DNA of 64,000 bases from a virus, in IMG/VR virus record IMGVR_UViG_3300037189_016726, positions 1 to 64,000 of that record; one strand, 5' to 3'. Positions 19,501-28,043 of this stretch are shown here, piece by piece. The translations under genes were made by a program, and so were the position numbers. Positions within the stretch are counted from its first letter, which is position 1, and each line of letters begins with the position of its first letter. The notes beneath the pieces were generated by a model. The model was not told the origin of the DNA. It made no database searches and was given only the letters and a program-made list of their open reading frames with translations.

Positions 19501-21281
19501 CTAAAAATTTCATCAACGATCAAAATAGAATGTCAGCTTATGTTAGATTTGATAACAGTCAATATTTATCTTTTGATGGATTTAATCATGATTCTTTCAC
19601 CCAACAAAGAGTAGAATCTGGAGATTTTATTCCAGATATCACATATGAATTAGATAATACCCGAACAGATGATTTTATATCTCTTCCAAAAAATAAAGAT
19701 GAAGAAGATACACCATTACCGAAAACTGTAGCATTTGTAAAATGCGATGTTGATGACAAACTATATATGCCACCTAAAACTGAAATAAAACGAATAATTG
19801 TGCATGGTAGACAAGTCAAAGATATTGGACAATATTCTAAACCAAATAAAATCTATGACTGCGCAACCAATGATTACAAAAATAGCTTTTCTTACTACAA
19901 AGCTAATTACATACCAATACGGACAACAGGAGAATATCGCTCCAATGTATTATCATTTAAAACAATATTTAATCCATTATTAAATGGTAATATAATAGAT
20001 ACTGAAGAGAAAAATCTTGATACAGATCATGTTTACGCTTTAATAACTTTGCAGTCTAGAGTTTTACCAACAAAAGATGCTAGATTTAGAGATTCTACTT
20101 TTCAACAGGCAAATGCTGACAGATTTAAACATTTATTAGCTTTGGATGTTGTTAAAGGTCTTAACGGTTTTGATGAACCAACATTTGTTGGTAGAGTAAC
20201 CAATGCTATAGATGGCATACCAGTAAACCAACAAGCTTCGGATGCTGCATTGTTAGCTTATAATGCTGCAATGAAAGGTGTAGAATTTACTCTAACACAA
20301 GTAACAAGCGTTAGTCAACCGTCACCAATATATCCAGATTTAGTAGCTCTTCCATTAATGTCGAAAGAAAGATGTTACGGTCCTTGGGTTTCTTCTCAAA
20401 TAGACACGCAAGCTAAAGTATACCAAAATGTTGCTGGAAAAGTTGAATTTATAAAAGACGAAAATTTGGCTCCTTGGAATTACAATGGATATCAACTTAT
20501 GAACGCTGCTGGTATTCTACAAGCAGAATTCTCAAATAGTTTATTATTACAAACTGAGCGCGGAGGCTTTGTTGTACCATCTGCTCCATTCGGAGTAACT
20601 TTAGGAAAAGCTTTGTTAAATTCTGGCCCATTGGTAACAAATATATCAGTAGATGTTTCAGAGAATGGAATCAAAACAACATATAAAATGGATTTGTATA
20701 CTGCAAAATTTGGAAAACTACAAAAACAAAAACAAGACCTTGTTAGTAAAATTAGTAGAGAAAGACAAAAATTACAAGATGAAAGAAATTCTCTAATTCG
20801 TAAAGGTCTTGGAAAAAATGCAACAAGAGTAAATTATCAACAAGTATATAAAGAATTAGGAAATTTACAAAAAATGACTAGCGGTGATGGTCTTAATGAT
20901 ATTTTTAATGGTAATGATCCAAATAATATGATTGTTGGAAATGTTAATCCTCAAACAAATACAGGAATTACCGGATTGTCAGTAGCAGATGGCCCAAATT
21001 CAACCAACGAGTTTACATATACATTATATCCAATAAAAACCTCATTTCAATCACCAAATAATTTGAGCTATATAGCGTCGTTCAAAGCAAATAATATACA
21101 GCTAGCACAAGAAATGTATAATACTGCTGGTCAAGATTTAGCAGATATGTATTCTCCAGCGCTTTTAGATATTGCGCCTCATAAAAATATGCCAAGTTTA
21201 GAAAATAGAAATTCGGATGCAATCGCATCAATTTATTTCGATTTTGACAAAATCAATAACGATGATATAACTATAGGATAG
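16596..21281 (+). CDS. Probable baseplate hub-type tail protein, 1561 residues
   Basis: The start overlaps the upstream stop by 4 nt. The N-terminal third reads like hub proteins of contractile and long-tailed phages: a strand-rich region (about residues 25-90) and a segment with YSVQVVDPREILSNAIIVLN (about 212-231), a pattern common in gp27/gp44-like hub domains. A Pro/Ala-rich stretch lies near residues 640-650. A charged coiled coil (KLQKQKQDLVSKISRERQKL, about 1373-1392) lies near the C-terminus. No lysozyme or peptidase motif is evident. The position between the adhesin and another very large virion gene fits a tail-tip hub. The hub assignment is moderate; a large fibre-network subunit is the alternative. 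Confidence 0.55.
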   Translation: MTEVVYNRPAGDHSIQPASGYYGINWPSTSGVIPQSFSMGGWTSGNLGYVQQTFLGASIRSFNLNGGFGDTSSQLSVELINDEFNVSDKKSKGEGDDVYHNGTYDTFAPPPVGSPVFFKFGSNYATVAEAYKKTFDDLYNTSTFSNIQPKVVGNYDKNNFVELQNGQYIDIQNGKILDNSEFLNSKYRGKDHLTFGGILQSYVQNRGPAGNPLYSVQVVDPREILSNAIIVLNNYAGTTHKNPNMFNIYGFLEYDPTETLQSQLESFYPNKNVLTKYVNSSGIYSYSGYDIRGINGVDIFSSSGNYDFTIGGASYNFLQNYPVRMPITGTGFSRRGNQGIPYYRLRQGLNALLGIDGLLPQEYTDAGFGSYINFRGFNYLVDLGGLKKISDYYFFDFDQMNLLDLCLEICDITSSDLFVTLLPIIEHPVSQRFYDYNKTKMKENKPKEIIAGIIRVDAIDRSKQPEYGAIKKYIDSLASSGIFVENQDVGFELSNVTTDKFIVGAQEVDMYYFSGNADRDELEIRKQKAGYSNSADFLVGEQWKLETSLKQQIIPYYGLLGSNGNKAVTIPKGFGAYQQILLDTTGLNANGVGNYYVATEMELRAALVSYTRWKDFLVLYNDLYMESIEDNDALEQSALAQTAAPPAGAPNVVQVKPNISNNYAVTVPRSVFDTDKEVPYGDDDLPSSPCNPPYGYPLYYKRATKIGISEAGLAGLQGSYNTILTNLAALQNASDDDFPILLRSQWTAYTEGTGPNGVQSDEEKQFYDWIKSLIDSGKKKSEVIGLIENTLTGLARSFKILNRLSKKTTENSLRVYNFIKQIADECFGRKFLIRIPNEVNLWYSSNINLENDDININAYSQGPFGFRPRSINYDPNYEYGNVFKQLIRSEREKNGNPSHFITSFLTKLDNVGYSKFKGALHTNWNPIAEKYEFNYEPNKDGGFINFDLYENVSNSKSLGVSQGLIPQDAKNFINDQNRMSAYVRFDNSQYLSFDGFNHDSFTQQRVESGDFIPDITYELDNTRTDDFISLPKNKDEEDTPLPKTVAFVKCDVDDKLYMPPKTEIKRIIVHGRQVKDIGQYSKPNKIYDCATNDYKNSFSYYKANYIPIRTTGEYRSNVLSFKTIFNPLLNGNIIDTEEKNLDTDHVYALITLQSRVLPTKDARFRDSTFQQANADRFKHLLALDVVKGLNGFDEPTFVGRVTNAIDGIPVNQQASDAALLAYNAAMKGVEFTLTQVTSVSQPSPIYPDLVALPLMSKERCYGPWVSSQIDTQAKVYQNVAGKVEFIKDENLAPWNYNGYQLMNAAGILQAEFSNSLLLQTERGGFVVPSAPFGVTLGKALLNSGPLVTNISVDVSENGIKTTYKMDLYTAKFGKLQKQKQDLVSKISRERQKLQDERNSLIRKGLGKNATRVNYQQVYKELGNLQKMTSGDGLNDIFNGNDPNNMIVGNVNPQTNTGITGLSVADGPNSTNEFTYTLYPIKTSFQSPNNLSYIASFKANNIQLAQEMYNTAGQDLADMYSPALLDIAPHKNMPSLENRNSDAIASIYFDFDKINNDDITIG

Positions 21282-21293
21282 GAGTTTTATTTT

Positions 21294-24200
21294 ATGTTCC
21301 AAGGAAATTTGGGTGACAATAGTAGAAAGCACCATACTTTTACAACTATTAATTCTGACTTTGAAGCTGCTAGCTTAAATCAATTTACGTTGAGTTATCT
21401 CTACTATTTTTGTAAAGGAAATCATTCTGAAATTAAAAAGCTAAATCTAATTACTTCTACGATTAAAACTTTTTTGTTATCCGCAAAAGAAAGAGATGAA
21501 GATGCTTTTATATCCTCATTTTTTAGTAATATAGACTCAGCATATTATTACAAATTTGACAAAACAGTAGGACGATTTATAAAAACAGCTTTTGAAGTAA
21601 GTAAAATACTTAGTACTATAACTGAATTTGAGAAAATCAAAACACAAAAAAACTATAAGAATAATTCTATTCTACAAACTGTTCGTAATATACAATTAAG
21701 TAGCGATGGATATCTTCTTCTTAAATCTAATATAAGTATTACCGTTGGTGAAACTCAAATTCCAATTGAATTCAAATTATATTTCAAAGATAATATTGAT
21801 ACTTTTACAGGCGCTAGGAAGATGGTTTCAAATACATCTAATAAATTTTCTGGCATTCCAACAAGAACAACCGGAGGCGTGTGGGGAGCTAGTAGTACAA
21901 ATAATATTGAAAACAAACAAGAAAATATTGGGGTTTATGCTTCTCCATCATCTCCTAATAGTCCTATAGAACAAAAAGTTGGAGAATTGGCGATGAGTTG
22001 GAATTCAAATACTGGAAAATGGGAAGCTGGAACCCAGCAGATAATGGCAAAATTACTTACCAATATAGACAAAGCACCCATTAAAAATGTTTCTATTCAA
22101 CCAACAGATACTGCTAATGGGAAAAGATTCTATGATCAATCCAGTGATTATTACATGGGGGCATTTACAACGGGTTTAGCAATTCCTCTTTCTGTTGAAA
22201 AAGGTAATCCTTATTTATTTGGACCTAACTGTTTACAATGTACTGGCGGTGAACAAAAAATAGAGAAAATAAGAGTAGTAAATCGTGCCCCAAGATCATT
22301 TAAGAAAGGTGCTACTGTATTATGTTCTCGCATTGATGGAGAATGGATTATTCAAGATTTTGGATTTAATCCAGACGATGTTGCCCCATTAACATCAATT
22401 GGGGAATGGTCGTTCATTAAATTGATAGCAAACTCTGATGATTATTTCAAAGATAATAGATATGTTGTAGCTAATGGCAGAGACGTAACAATTGATCAAA
22501 CACTAAAACAAAATATATCACCAAATAGTTATGAAACAAAAACAAGAAATAGATTTTATGCACATTTGTCAGCAATTGCTGGTGGAGATATTGTTCCCCC
22601 AATAACTGATGCTGAAATGTTATCAGATATAAAGAGTATTTATCCTAATATCTTAAGCCAAGTTGGTTTACAAAAAACTATTAGATATAATGGTTTTCCA
22701 AGTATTTCTGGAAAATTAATAGATTCTAAACCAGATTTATATTCGATAAAAACCGATGCATATAATTTTGAACCGAATACAAAATATTTTATTTCTACAG
22801 TATTTGACCAATTAGGTCCACAAATGGGTGGAAATTCTCCAGAAAATTTTATAGCTAGAACAAATATATCTAATACAACAGCGGTTGTTGATAATAGGAG
22901 AAATGCTATTCCTTTCTCATTTTTTTGGGGACCAGTATTTCCAGATGGATATAAAAATGAAGATGTTACCAGAGTATCTTTATATAGCGATAGATTGGAA
23001 GATGAATTAAGATTTGTTACCAATAATCAATCTTATTTTACAGGTGGAAATAATGTTAATCCATTTTCTATTAACAGCGCATTCTTAACAAACTATGATT
23101 TATATTCTAATGACACAGTAAACGCAAAAGAAATACCAGCAGAAGTTGGCGTATTAAGTTCTGGAAACGGCATAGAAGATATTACCCAAATTATGAAATA
23201 TAGTTCCAATAAAAATTTTATTGAACATACTAGAGGTATTTTAAATTCTAATAGATTTGCATATTTATTAGATTCTGAGAATGCAGAAGTATATGATATG
23301 CAACCAATATCGCCTAATAAAATTCAATTTACACCCTTACACGCTGAATTCGCAGCACACGCAGATCAATACTCAATATACACAACTACTTATTCAAAAT
23401 CTTGGGACAGAGATTTTTTTAACAATACTAGAAGCTTACTGAAAACAACGTATGCTAACATACCACATTTTTGGGGAAAAATGTTTAGTAGATTCGTGGG
23501 GCCGGTGAGTTACTATAAAAATCCTTCATTTCCACAAACCCAAAAAGATGGATTAGATGATCCTAGTTTTATTTATGACCAAAGTAAAAATGGTATAATT
23601 CATGAATTTGATAATGTTCCATATGACTATTATATCAACTCAACTCCAACAAGCAAACCGAAAGGAATAACGCGATTATTTCATGATAATAATTCTGATT
23701 TTCAAGGAGCAAATTTAGTTGGAGTTATTGCTGCTAAAAATAAATTCACAAAAAATGGTGGAGGTAAAATAAATTATAGTGTTGAACAATTTTTTGGTCT
23801 AAGGGGAGACGTTTCCAATGCTACAACTGGATCAGATTCTATACAGTACAATAATATCGGTTTAGGTATTCTCGCTGTAGTAAACGCTTTAACTGGACAA
23901 ACCCCACTTAGTAGAGATAAAGCAGGATTTGCAACTTGGGGTTCGGATAATTCTGATAAATATGATAGTTTTGGAACAACAGCATTACACGTTAGAGTTT
24001 TTGACGCTTGGCCAAATGAGCAAACAATATATGATGCTAGATATTATGCAATATTACATTTTAATCCCGGCACAATATTAAGCATTCCAGAAAGTGAAAC
24101 AGTTGGAGATAATGTAGATACATTAACAACAAAGTTTGGTAAACAATACTCTGAATGGGATACTAATGGTAGTTCTAATTATAGAAAAGTGTCACCAGCA

Positions 24201-24998
24201 ACTTTTAATTATTCAAGATCGGTTGATAAAATCAAATACGATGTTGATTTTAGAATACCAACCTATGCTTGGCCTCTAACTGATGGAGATGATAATAAAG
24301 TAATTCCAGTATATACAAATATAGATAAAGATACATTACTCAGACCAAAAGAAGAATGGAGAGTTAATCCTATACGTAGAGGACAATTATTAACCGGTGG
24401 TGGTTTTAGATATTTACAAAATGTTATTGGATTATCATACGAAGATCATAAAATAGCTAGTGGCGGTAAAGGGTTTGTAAAAGATAAAAAATACACTATA
24501 TCTAATAGCAATAGTGATATTGTTATTGTGGTTACTGATATTGGAAATGATGGCTCAATAAAAGAATTTGAGTTTGTAATAGACGAAGATAATAATGAGC
24601 TACGAGGAACAGGATTTCTACCATCGGATTTTGCTTCCGAATCGACTATAAATGATGTCAAATATACTGGATTTTTATTAACTATTCCAAATAGTAGCGG
24701 AGAAGAAGCTGAAATTGTTTTCCCAATGGGTAGAGTATATCAATTACTATTGAGAGACGATGGACCAAAAGAAAGAACCGCTAGTAAAGCGCCAATATTA
24801 TTAACATCACCAAGTGAAGATGGTAGAGCGGTAGTAGAAGGTACTCAAACATCAAGTGTTGATATTGAAGCTAATTCTGATGGACAATATGATGCATTTT
24901 ATTTCTTTCATAATGATATAACCCACACACCAACCATATATCGTAATGACACATATAGCGTTGGCATTGAGCAATATATCACAGTAACAATTACGTAA
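21294..24998 (+). CDS. Large virion/tail protein, 1234 residues
   Basis: The start codon follows AGGAG with good spacing, 12 nt after the preceding stop. The protein is rich in Asn, Ser, Tyr and Asp, without signal peptide or membrane helices. A segment around residues 318-365 (ending GEWIIQDFG) looks like a small beta-barrel of the kind seen in tail-tip proteins. A CxxC pair (NCLQCTGG) lies near residue 312 and could bind a metal. I do not recognise a named family. It is probably a tail-tip, baseplate or fibre subunit because it shares the operon and composition of the neighbouring tail genes. Confidence 0.5.
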   Translation: MFQGNLGDNSRKHHTFTTINSDFEAASLNQFTLSYLYYFCKGNHSEIKKLNLITSTIKTFLLSAKERDEDAFISSFFSNIDSAYYYKFDKTVGRFIKTAFEVSKILSTITEFEKIKTQKNYKNNSILQTVRNIQLSSDGYLLLKSNISITVGETQIPIEFKLYFKDNIDTFTGARKMVSNTSNKFSGIPTRTTGGVWGASSTNNIENKQENIGVYASPSSPNSPIEQKVGELAMSWNSNTGKWEAGTQQIMAKLLTNIDKAPIKNVSIQPTDTANGKRFYDQSSDYYMGAFTTGLAIPLSVEKGNPYLFGPNCLQCTGGEQKIEKIRVVNRAPRSFKKGATVLCSRIDGEWIIQDFGFNPDDVAPLTSIGEWSFIKLIANSDDYFKDNRYVVANGRDVTIDQTLKQNISPNSYETKTRNRFYAHLSAIAGGDIVPPITDAEMLSDIKSIYPNILSQVGLQKTIRYNGFPSISGKLIDSKPDLYSIKTDAYNFEPNTKYFISTVFDQLGPQMGGNSPENFIARTNISNTTAVVDNRRNAIPFSFFWGPVFPDGYKNEDVTRVSLYSDRLEDELRFVTNNQSYFTGGNNVNPFSINSAFLTNYDLYSNDTVNAKEIPAEVGVLSSGNGIEDITQIMKYSSNKNFIEHTRGILNSNRFAYLLDSENAEVYDMQPISPNKIQFTPLHAEFAAHADQYSIYTTTYSKSWDRDFFNNTRSLLKTTYANIPHFWGKMFSRFVGPVSYYKNPSFPQTQKDGLDDPSFIYDQSKNGIIHEFDNVPYDYYINSTPTSKPKGITRLFHDNNSDFQGANLVGVIAAKNKFTKNGGGKINYSVEQFFGLRGDVSNATTGSDSIQYNNIGLGILAVVNALTGQTPLSRDKAGFATWGSDNSDKYDSFGTTALHVRVFDAWPNEQTIYDARYYAILHFNPGTILSIPESETVGDNVDTLTTKFGKQYSEWDTNGSSNYRKVSPATFNYSRSVDKIKYDVDFRIPTYAWPLTDGDDNKVIPVYTNIDKDTLLRPKEEWRVNPIRRGQLLTGGGFRYLQNVIGLSYEDHKIASGGKGFVKDKKYTISNSNSDIVIVVTDIGNDGSIKEFEFVIDEDNNELRGTGFLPSDFASESTINDVKYTGFLLTIPNSSGEEAEIVFPMGRVYQLLLRDDGPKERTASKAPILLTSPSEDGRAVVEGTQTSSVDIEANSDGQYDAFYFFHNDITHTPTIYRNDTYSVGIEQYITVTIT

Positions 24999-25045
24999 TT
25001 TTCGTGTATTACTATATAGATTCCACAATATAGGGAGATTTTAAT

Positions 25046-25768
25046 ATGGCAGATATTAAATTTTATGGCAATATTTTTGGCGAACAGGGCGACGGCCAAT
25101 TAATAAATCACGGCGCTGGTTCCGGTATTGGATTTTATGGCAATGATCATGGGATTTCAGTTCCGGTAGGTTCTCAGCAAAGTACAACCTTCATAACCGA
25201 TGCTTTGGGAGCCAATAGAGGTCCAAGATTAAATAATACAGCAATGAATACTATTGGCGCTGGAGCAACAAAAGGCAAAGTTAGCGTCAATGGAACAACA
25301 GCTATTGATTTAGATAAATTGCCAAACTATTTATGTCCTCTTAATATTAGATTTACACATACTGATGCTGTTAAAGTTCAGAATTGTAAATTACGTATAT
25401 TTGATCGTGATAATATCGAAAAACACGCTAGCGGTGTTACTACCTATGTATATGAAGCTCGTCATCCTTCATCAGAAAATGTTACCAGCTTATCTCAAAG
25501 GGGTAGAGACTATTATACTTGGATGGAATTTGAATCGGACCCATTAATAGCAATAGAACAAATGGATCTTACACCATCTCCGGGTATGAGTGGTAAAAAT
25601 ACCACAACGGGAGATTCAGCTAGTCCATCGCTTGGTTGGATTACAACAGATGGTCCAGCACACGCATCTGTAAGACACGATTGGTATTTAGCTTTAAGTT
25701 CAGAGCCGGTTAGCATTGGAAGTAAAACTCAATACGGTCTATATTTCACCGCTGAATATGTAAGCTAA
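25046..25768 (+). CDS. Small virion structural protein, 240 residues
   Basis: A clear ribosome site (AGGGAGATTTTAATATG) precedes the start, after a 47-nt gap that is long for this block, so expression may differ from the upstream genes. The N-terminus MADIKFYGN and the short Gly/Phe/Tyr phrase IGFYGN about 25 residues later are features I associate with a conserved small structural protein of uncultured marine and freshwater phages. No catalytic motif is seen. It is the last gene of the + strand tail block and is followed by a strong hairpin. It is probably a tail or capsid decoration protein; the exact role is unknown. Confidence 0.6.
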   Translation: MADIKFYGNIFGEQGDGQLINHGAGSGIGFYGNDHGISVPVGSQQSTTFITDALGANRGPRLNNTAMNTIGAGATKGKVSVNGTTAIDLDKLPNYLCPLNIRFTHTDAVKVQNCKLRIFDRDNIEKHASGVTTYVYEARHPSSENVTSLSQRGRDYYTWMEFESDPLIAIEQMDLTPSPGMSGKNTTTGDSASPSLGWITTDGPAHASVRHDWYLALSSEPVSIGSKTQYGLYFTAEYVS

Positions 25769-25835
25769 TATGATAATTGAAATTTCGTTGTTTATTAGCC
25801 AAAAAAGAGAGCTTGTTTTGATTAAATAAGAGTTA

Positions 25836-25857
25836 GGGGGTGGTTTTAGCCACCCCC
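25836..25857. terminator. Bidirectional terminator hairpin between convergent blocks
   Basis: The arms GGGGGTGG (25836-25843) and CCACCCCC (25850-25857) pair perfectly around a TTTTAG loop. A T-rich tract (ATATCTTTTTCATTT) follows on the + strand, as in intrinsic terminators. The tail on the opposite strand is weaker (AACTCTTATTTAAT). The hairpin sits between the ends of the + strand tail block (25768) and the - strand block (25892), where a shared terminator is expected. Confidence 0.85.
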
Positions 25858-25891
25858 ATATCTTTTTCATTTACAGGTCAAGCAAGATGCC

Positions 25892-26170
25892 TTAATAGTT
25901 GAAATTGAACCATCTGCACCTGTGTCCATAACCATGAACTACTGGTTGATAAGGATATCCCCAATATACTGTTGGGTAGACCACTACAGGAGCAACCTGT
26001 ACTGGCACAGGAACCGTAACAGTAAATGCTGGAGCATAATAAACCATAATTTGAACTGGTTGGGGTTGCACAATAACTGGCTGGGTTTGTACCGATACTG
26101 GCACAAGAGTTTCATAACCATAGCTAGTTGTTGCATACAATCCAACCAATAATGCCAAAATATACTTCAT
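25892..26170 (-). CDS. Small secreted Val/Pro/Tyr-rich protein
   Basis: The 92-residue product begins with a typical signal peptide (MKYILALLVGLYATTSYG), with cleavage likely after TSYG. The mature part is rich in Val, Pro, Gln and Tyr with alternating PV and QP pairs, and ends with a short Tyr/His/Arg/Trp segment. An excellent ribosome site (AAGGAGATATTATG) supports this strand and start over the overlapping + strand frame. It is the last gene of the - strand block, next to the terminator. It may act in the periplasm or cell envelope, for example in superinfection exclusion or lysis, but nothing in the sequence shows which. Confidence 0.6.
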   Translation of the reverse strand: MKYILALLVGLYATTSYGYETLVPVSVQTQPVIVQPQPVQIMVYYAPAFTVTVPVPVQVAPVVVYPTVYWGYPYQPVVHGYGHRCRWFNFNY

Positions 26171-26182
26171 AATATCTCCTTA

Positions 26183-26518
26183 TTATTCTGCCTGTTCAGT
26201 CTTAGGATTCCACTTTACCCATCCACCGTCTGGTAGCCACTTGTTATCGTTATCCTTACGCTTTGGGAATAACCCGCCACCTTTCTTATGAACGCCAAAA
26301 GCTAGTCTGGCACTACATTTTGTGCAGCGAAGTTCATAATACTGATTGTCATCAACTGTGCGAACCACAAATTTAACATCATCAGAACCACATTTACCAC
26401 AAACAGTTTCCTCAAATACTTCTTGGAAACGACTTAGTTCAGTAAATAAGTCCTTCTGTGATTCTCCTTCGATCTCCGCACTAATTCTACCATTCTTTGT
26501 TGTATATGTAATTTTCAT
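26183..26518 (-). CDS. Zinc-ribbon protein of unknown function
   Basis: The 111-residue protein has a four-cysteine zinc ribbon (CGKCGSDD, then CTKC about 25 residues later) in its middle, preceded by a small strand-helix region and followed by a Lys/Gly/Trp-rich tail. The start overlaps the upstream gene's stop by 4 nt, so the two are co-translated. Such single-ribbon proteins often contact DNA or RNA, and this one travels with a possible ssDNA-annealing protein. A replication or recombination accessory role is possible. No named family is claimed. Confidence 0.6.
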   Translation of the reverse strand: MKITYTTKNGRISAEIEGESQKDLFTELSRFQEVFEETVCGKCGSDDVKFVVRTVDDNQYYELRCTKCSARLAFGVHKKGGGLFPKRKDNDNKWLPDGGWVKWNPKTEQAE

Positions 26519-27279
26519 AGATCACGCCACCCTTCTTGATAACCTGTTATAGATGCTGGAATTGAATTTTTGTCCCGCTGGTAATCATTGAGCTTATCAA
26601 TAATATCACTAGCGACTTTCTTAGAAACCTTTTTGCCACTATCCACGTTAAATTCTTTGAATAGTTTCTTTCCATCAATATTGAGTTGCTTACACTTTAC
26701 ATCCATAAAGTTGTATTGTGCATCACTCATACGACTTTGTTCATTGTAATCACCGTCACTACTAGCCTTAGTGTTAGAGATTTCTCTAACAATCTTAGCA
26801 GTATCCTTCTTTGTTAGTTCTTCGGCAGCAACACCCTTAATCTTTAAAGCCTTTCGCAAAGCTCTAGCTTCTGCTCTTGTGCTAGCGATAGCAACAGCGT
26901 ATGCACAAAACATATCATCAGTGTTACCCTCCCAAGAGTCAGCAACTTCCGCATATCTCATACCATTAGCAAATTCTACTGAAAATATAACAGTAGCTCG
27001 ACCATGATGATCATCACGTTGAACTGGAAAAACTTGTGTTGGCCCACTAAAAACAATTGGACCTAGCACAAGTTCTGAAACACGCCTTAGACCAGCAACT
27101 AGAGGATGACCATCTATCAATTCTGATGGATCAAATAGTTTCATAGCATAATCATGCCATTCTGGAGATAGCATGGATGGTATTTCTGATCCTACCAAGT
27201 TCTTAACTGACGTATCAGTATTTGATGCTGTTTGTAACTCAACGCCAACGAACAAATCTTCATCTTGTGTGGTATTCAT
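26515..27279 (-). CDS. Putative ssDNA-annealing recombination protein (ERF/Rad52-like, tentative)
   Basis: The central part contains ATVIFSVEFANGMRYAEVAD followed by a helix with TRAEARALRKALK (about residues 133-145). This resembles the strand-helix core and TRA.gRALr motif of ERF-type single-strand annealing proteins. The C-terminal 60 residues (ending DIIDKLNDYQ) resemble the small helical domain often attached to such proteins. At 254 residues the length fits. It overlaps the upstream endonuclease gene by 4 nt and the downstream zinc-ribbon gene by 4 nt. RecA is already encoded in the window, so two recombination routes would coexist. The assignment is from motif appearance only; an unrelated phage DNA-metabolism protein is the alternative. 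Confidence 0.4.
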   Translation of the reverse strand: MNTTQDEDLFVGVELQTASNTDTSVKNLVGSEIPSMLSPEWHDYAMKLFDPSELIDGHPLVAGLRRVSELVLGPIVFSGPTQVFPVQRDDHHGRATVIFSVEFANGMRYAEVADSWEGNTDDMFCAYAVAIASTRAEARALRKALKIKGVAAEELTKKDTAKIVREISNTKASSDGDYNEQSRMSDAQYNFMDVKCKQLNIDGKKLFKEFNVDSGKKVSKKVASDIIDKLNDYQRDKNSIPASITGYQEGWRDL

Positions 27280-28043
27280 ATTTCTATCTCAATGTACCTT
27301 TCTGATTTACTTGGAAACGACTTCTCTATTTTACTCAACTGCTTGAGAATGTCAAGCTTCAATTTCTCTTTACTTGCTAAACATACAGAATCCGATAAGT
27401 TCTTAACCCTAATAATGACCATGCCTTTATTTAAAATTAAGCCTGTCTTATGAAAGTCTGCTTTGATTTGTTTTTGCAGTTTCTCTTCTCCCCAGATTGG
27501 AAGAAAATGGGATGGTCCGTCTATCTCTATTATAGTCTTGAGGGCTGGCAAGTACATGTCGATTTCTAGATTTTCATTGACTATCAAGCCCTTTTTATGA
27601 TATTCTATCCTATAACCAGCATTACCCAATTCTGTTTGTAAAAATTTCTCTAATTTAGAACCCTCTTTCCCAGCTAATTGAATAGCTTTAATCGCTGCTG
27701 ATTGCATATTATCTTTTTCAACTTCTGTCATATTTGACCATCTAAATTTTGCTTGTTTAATGCGTGATTCATAAAGTTCTTCACTCATATTTTTCCAATA
27801 TTTTTGAAGACCAGAACTGATTTTTAATTTTTCAATATCACTTCTTTTTTTACCACTAGTTGGATGAATAGCAGTGCCTTGCTCAATAGCATTCTTTTGA
27901 GCTTCACTTTTTGTTTTTAAAGCAACACCGTTCTTGATGAGAATACGCCTTATCTTATTTGGATAAGTCTTGCATTCTTCTGCAATTTCATATGTGCTTT
28001 TATGATGATCTACATACATTTTCACGATTTTTAAATCGTCCAT
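27276..28043 (-). CDS. HTH + NUMOD-like + Vsr-type (EDxHD) homing endonuclease
   Basis: In the 255-residue product, residues 1-45 look like a helix-turn-helix (STYEIAEECKTYPNKIRRIL). Residues about 58-100 resemble NUMOD3-like DNA-contact repeats (HPTSGKKRSDIEKLKISSGL). Residues about 125-220 form a Vsr/PD-(D/E)XK-like nuclease with EIDMYLPALKTIIEIDGPSH and the acidic and His residues expected for EDxHD homing enzymes. This modular order is typical of free-standing phage homing endonucleases. It overlaps the 3' end of the upstream gene by 44 nt and the downstream gene by 4 nt, as if it had inserted between them. The nuclease call is good; the recognition site is unknown. Confidence 0.75.
   Translation of the reverse strand: MDDLKIVKMYVDHHKSTYEIAEECKTYPNKIRRILIKNGVALKTKSEAQKNAIEQGTAIHPTSGKKRSDIEKLKISSGLQKYWKNMSEELYESRIKQAKFRWSNMTEVEKDNMQSAAIKAIQLAGKEGSKLEKFLQTELGNAGYRIEYHKKGLIVNENLEIDMYLPALKTIIEIDGPSHFLPIWGEEKLQKQIKADFHKTGLILNKGMVIIRVKNLSDSVCLASKEKLKLDILKQLSKIEKSFPSKSERYIEIEI

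Noticed and set aside
16596-24998. Short frames on either strand inside the large tail genes
   Set aside because: These lack ribosome sites and recognisable products and lie fully within long genes with consistent coding character.
25922-26152. A 76-residue frame on the + strand after the terminator
   Set aside because: It has no ribosome site and a Trp/Asn/Ile composition without a plausible fold. The opposite frame has a signal peptide and a strong ribosome site.
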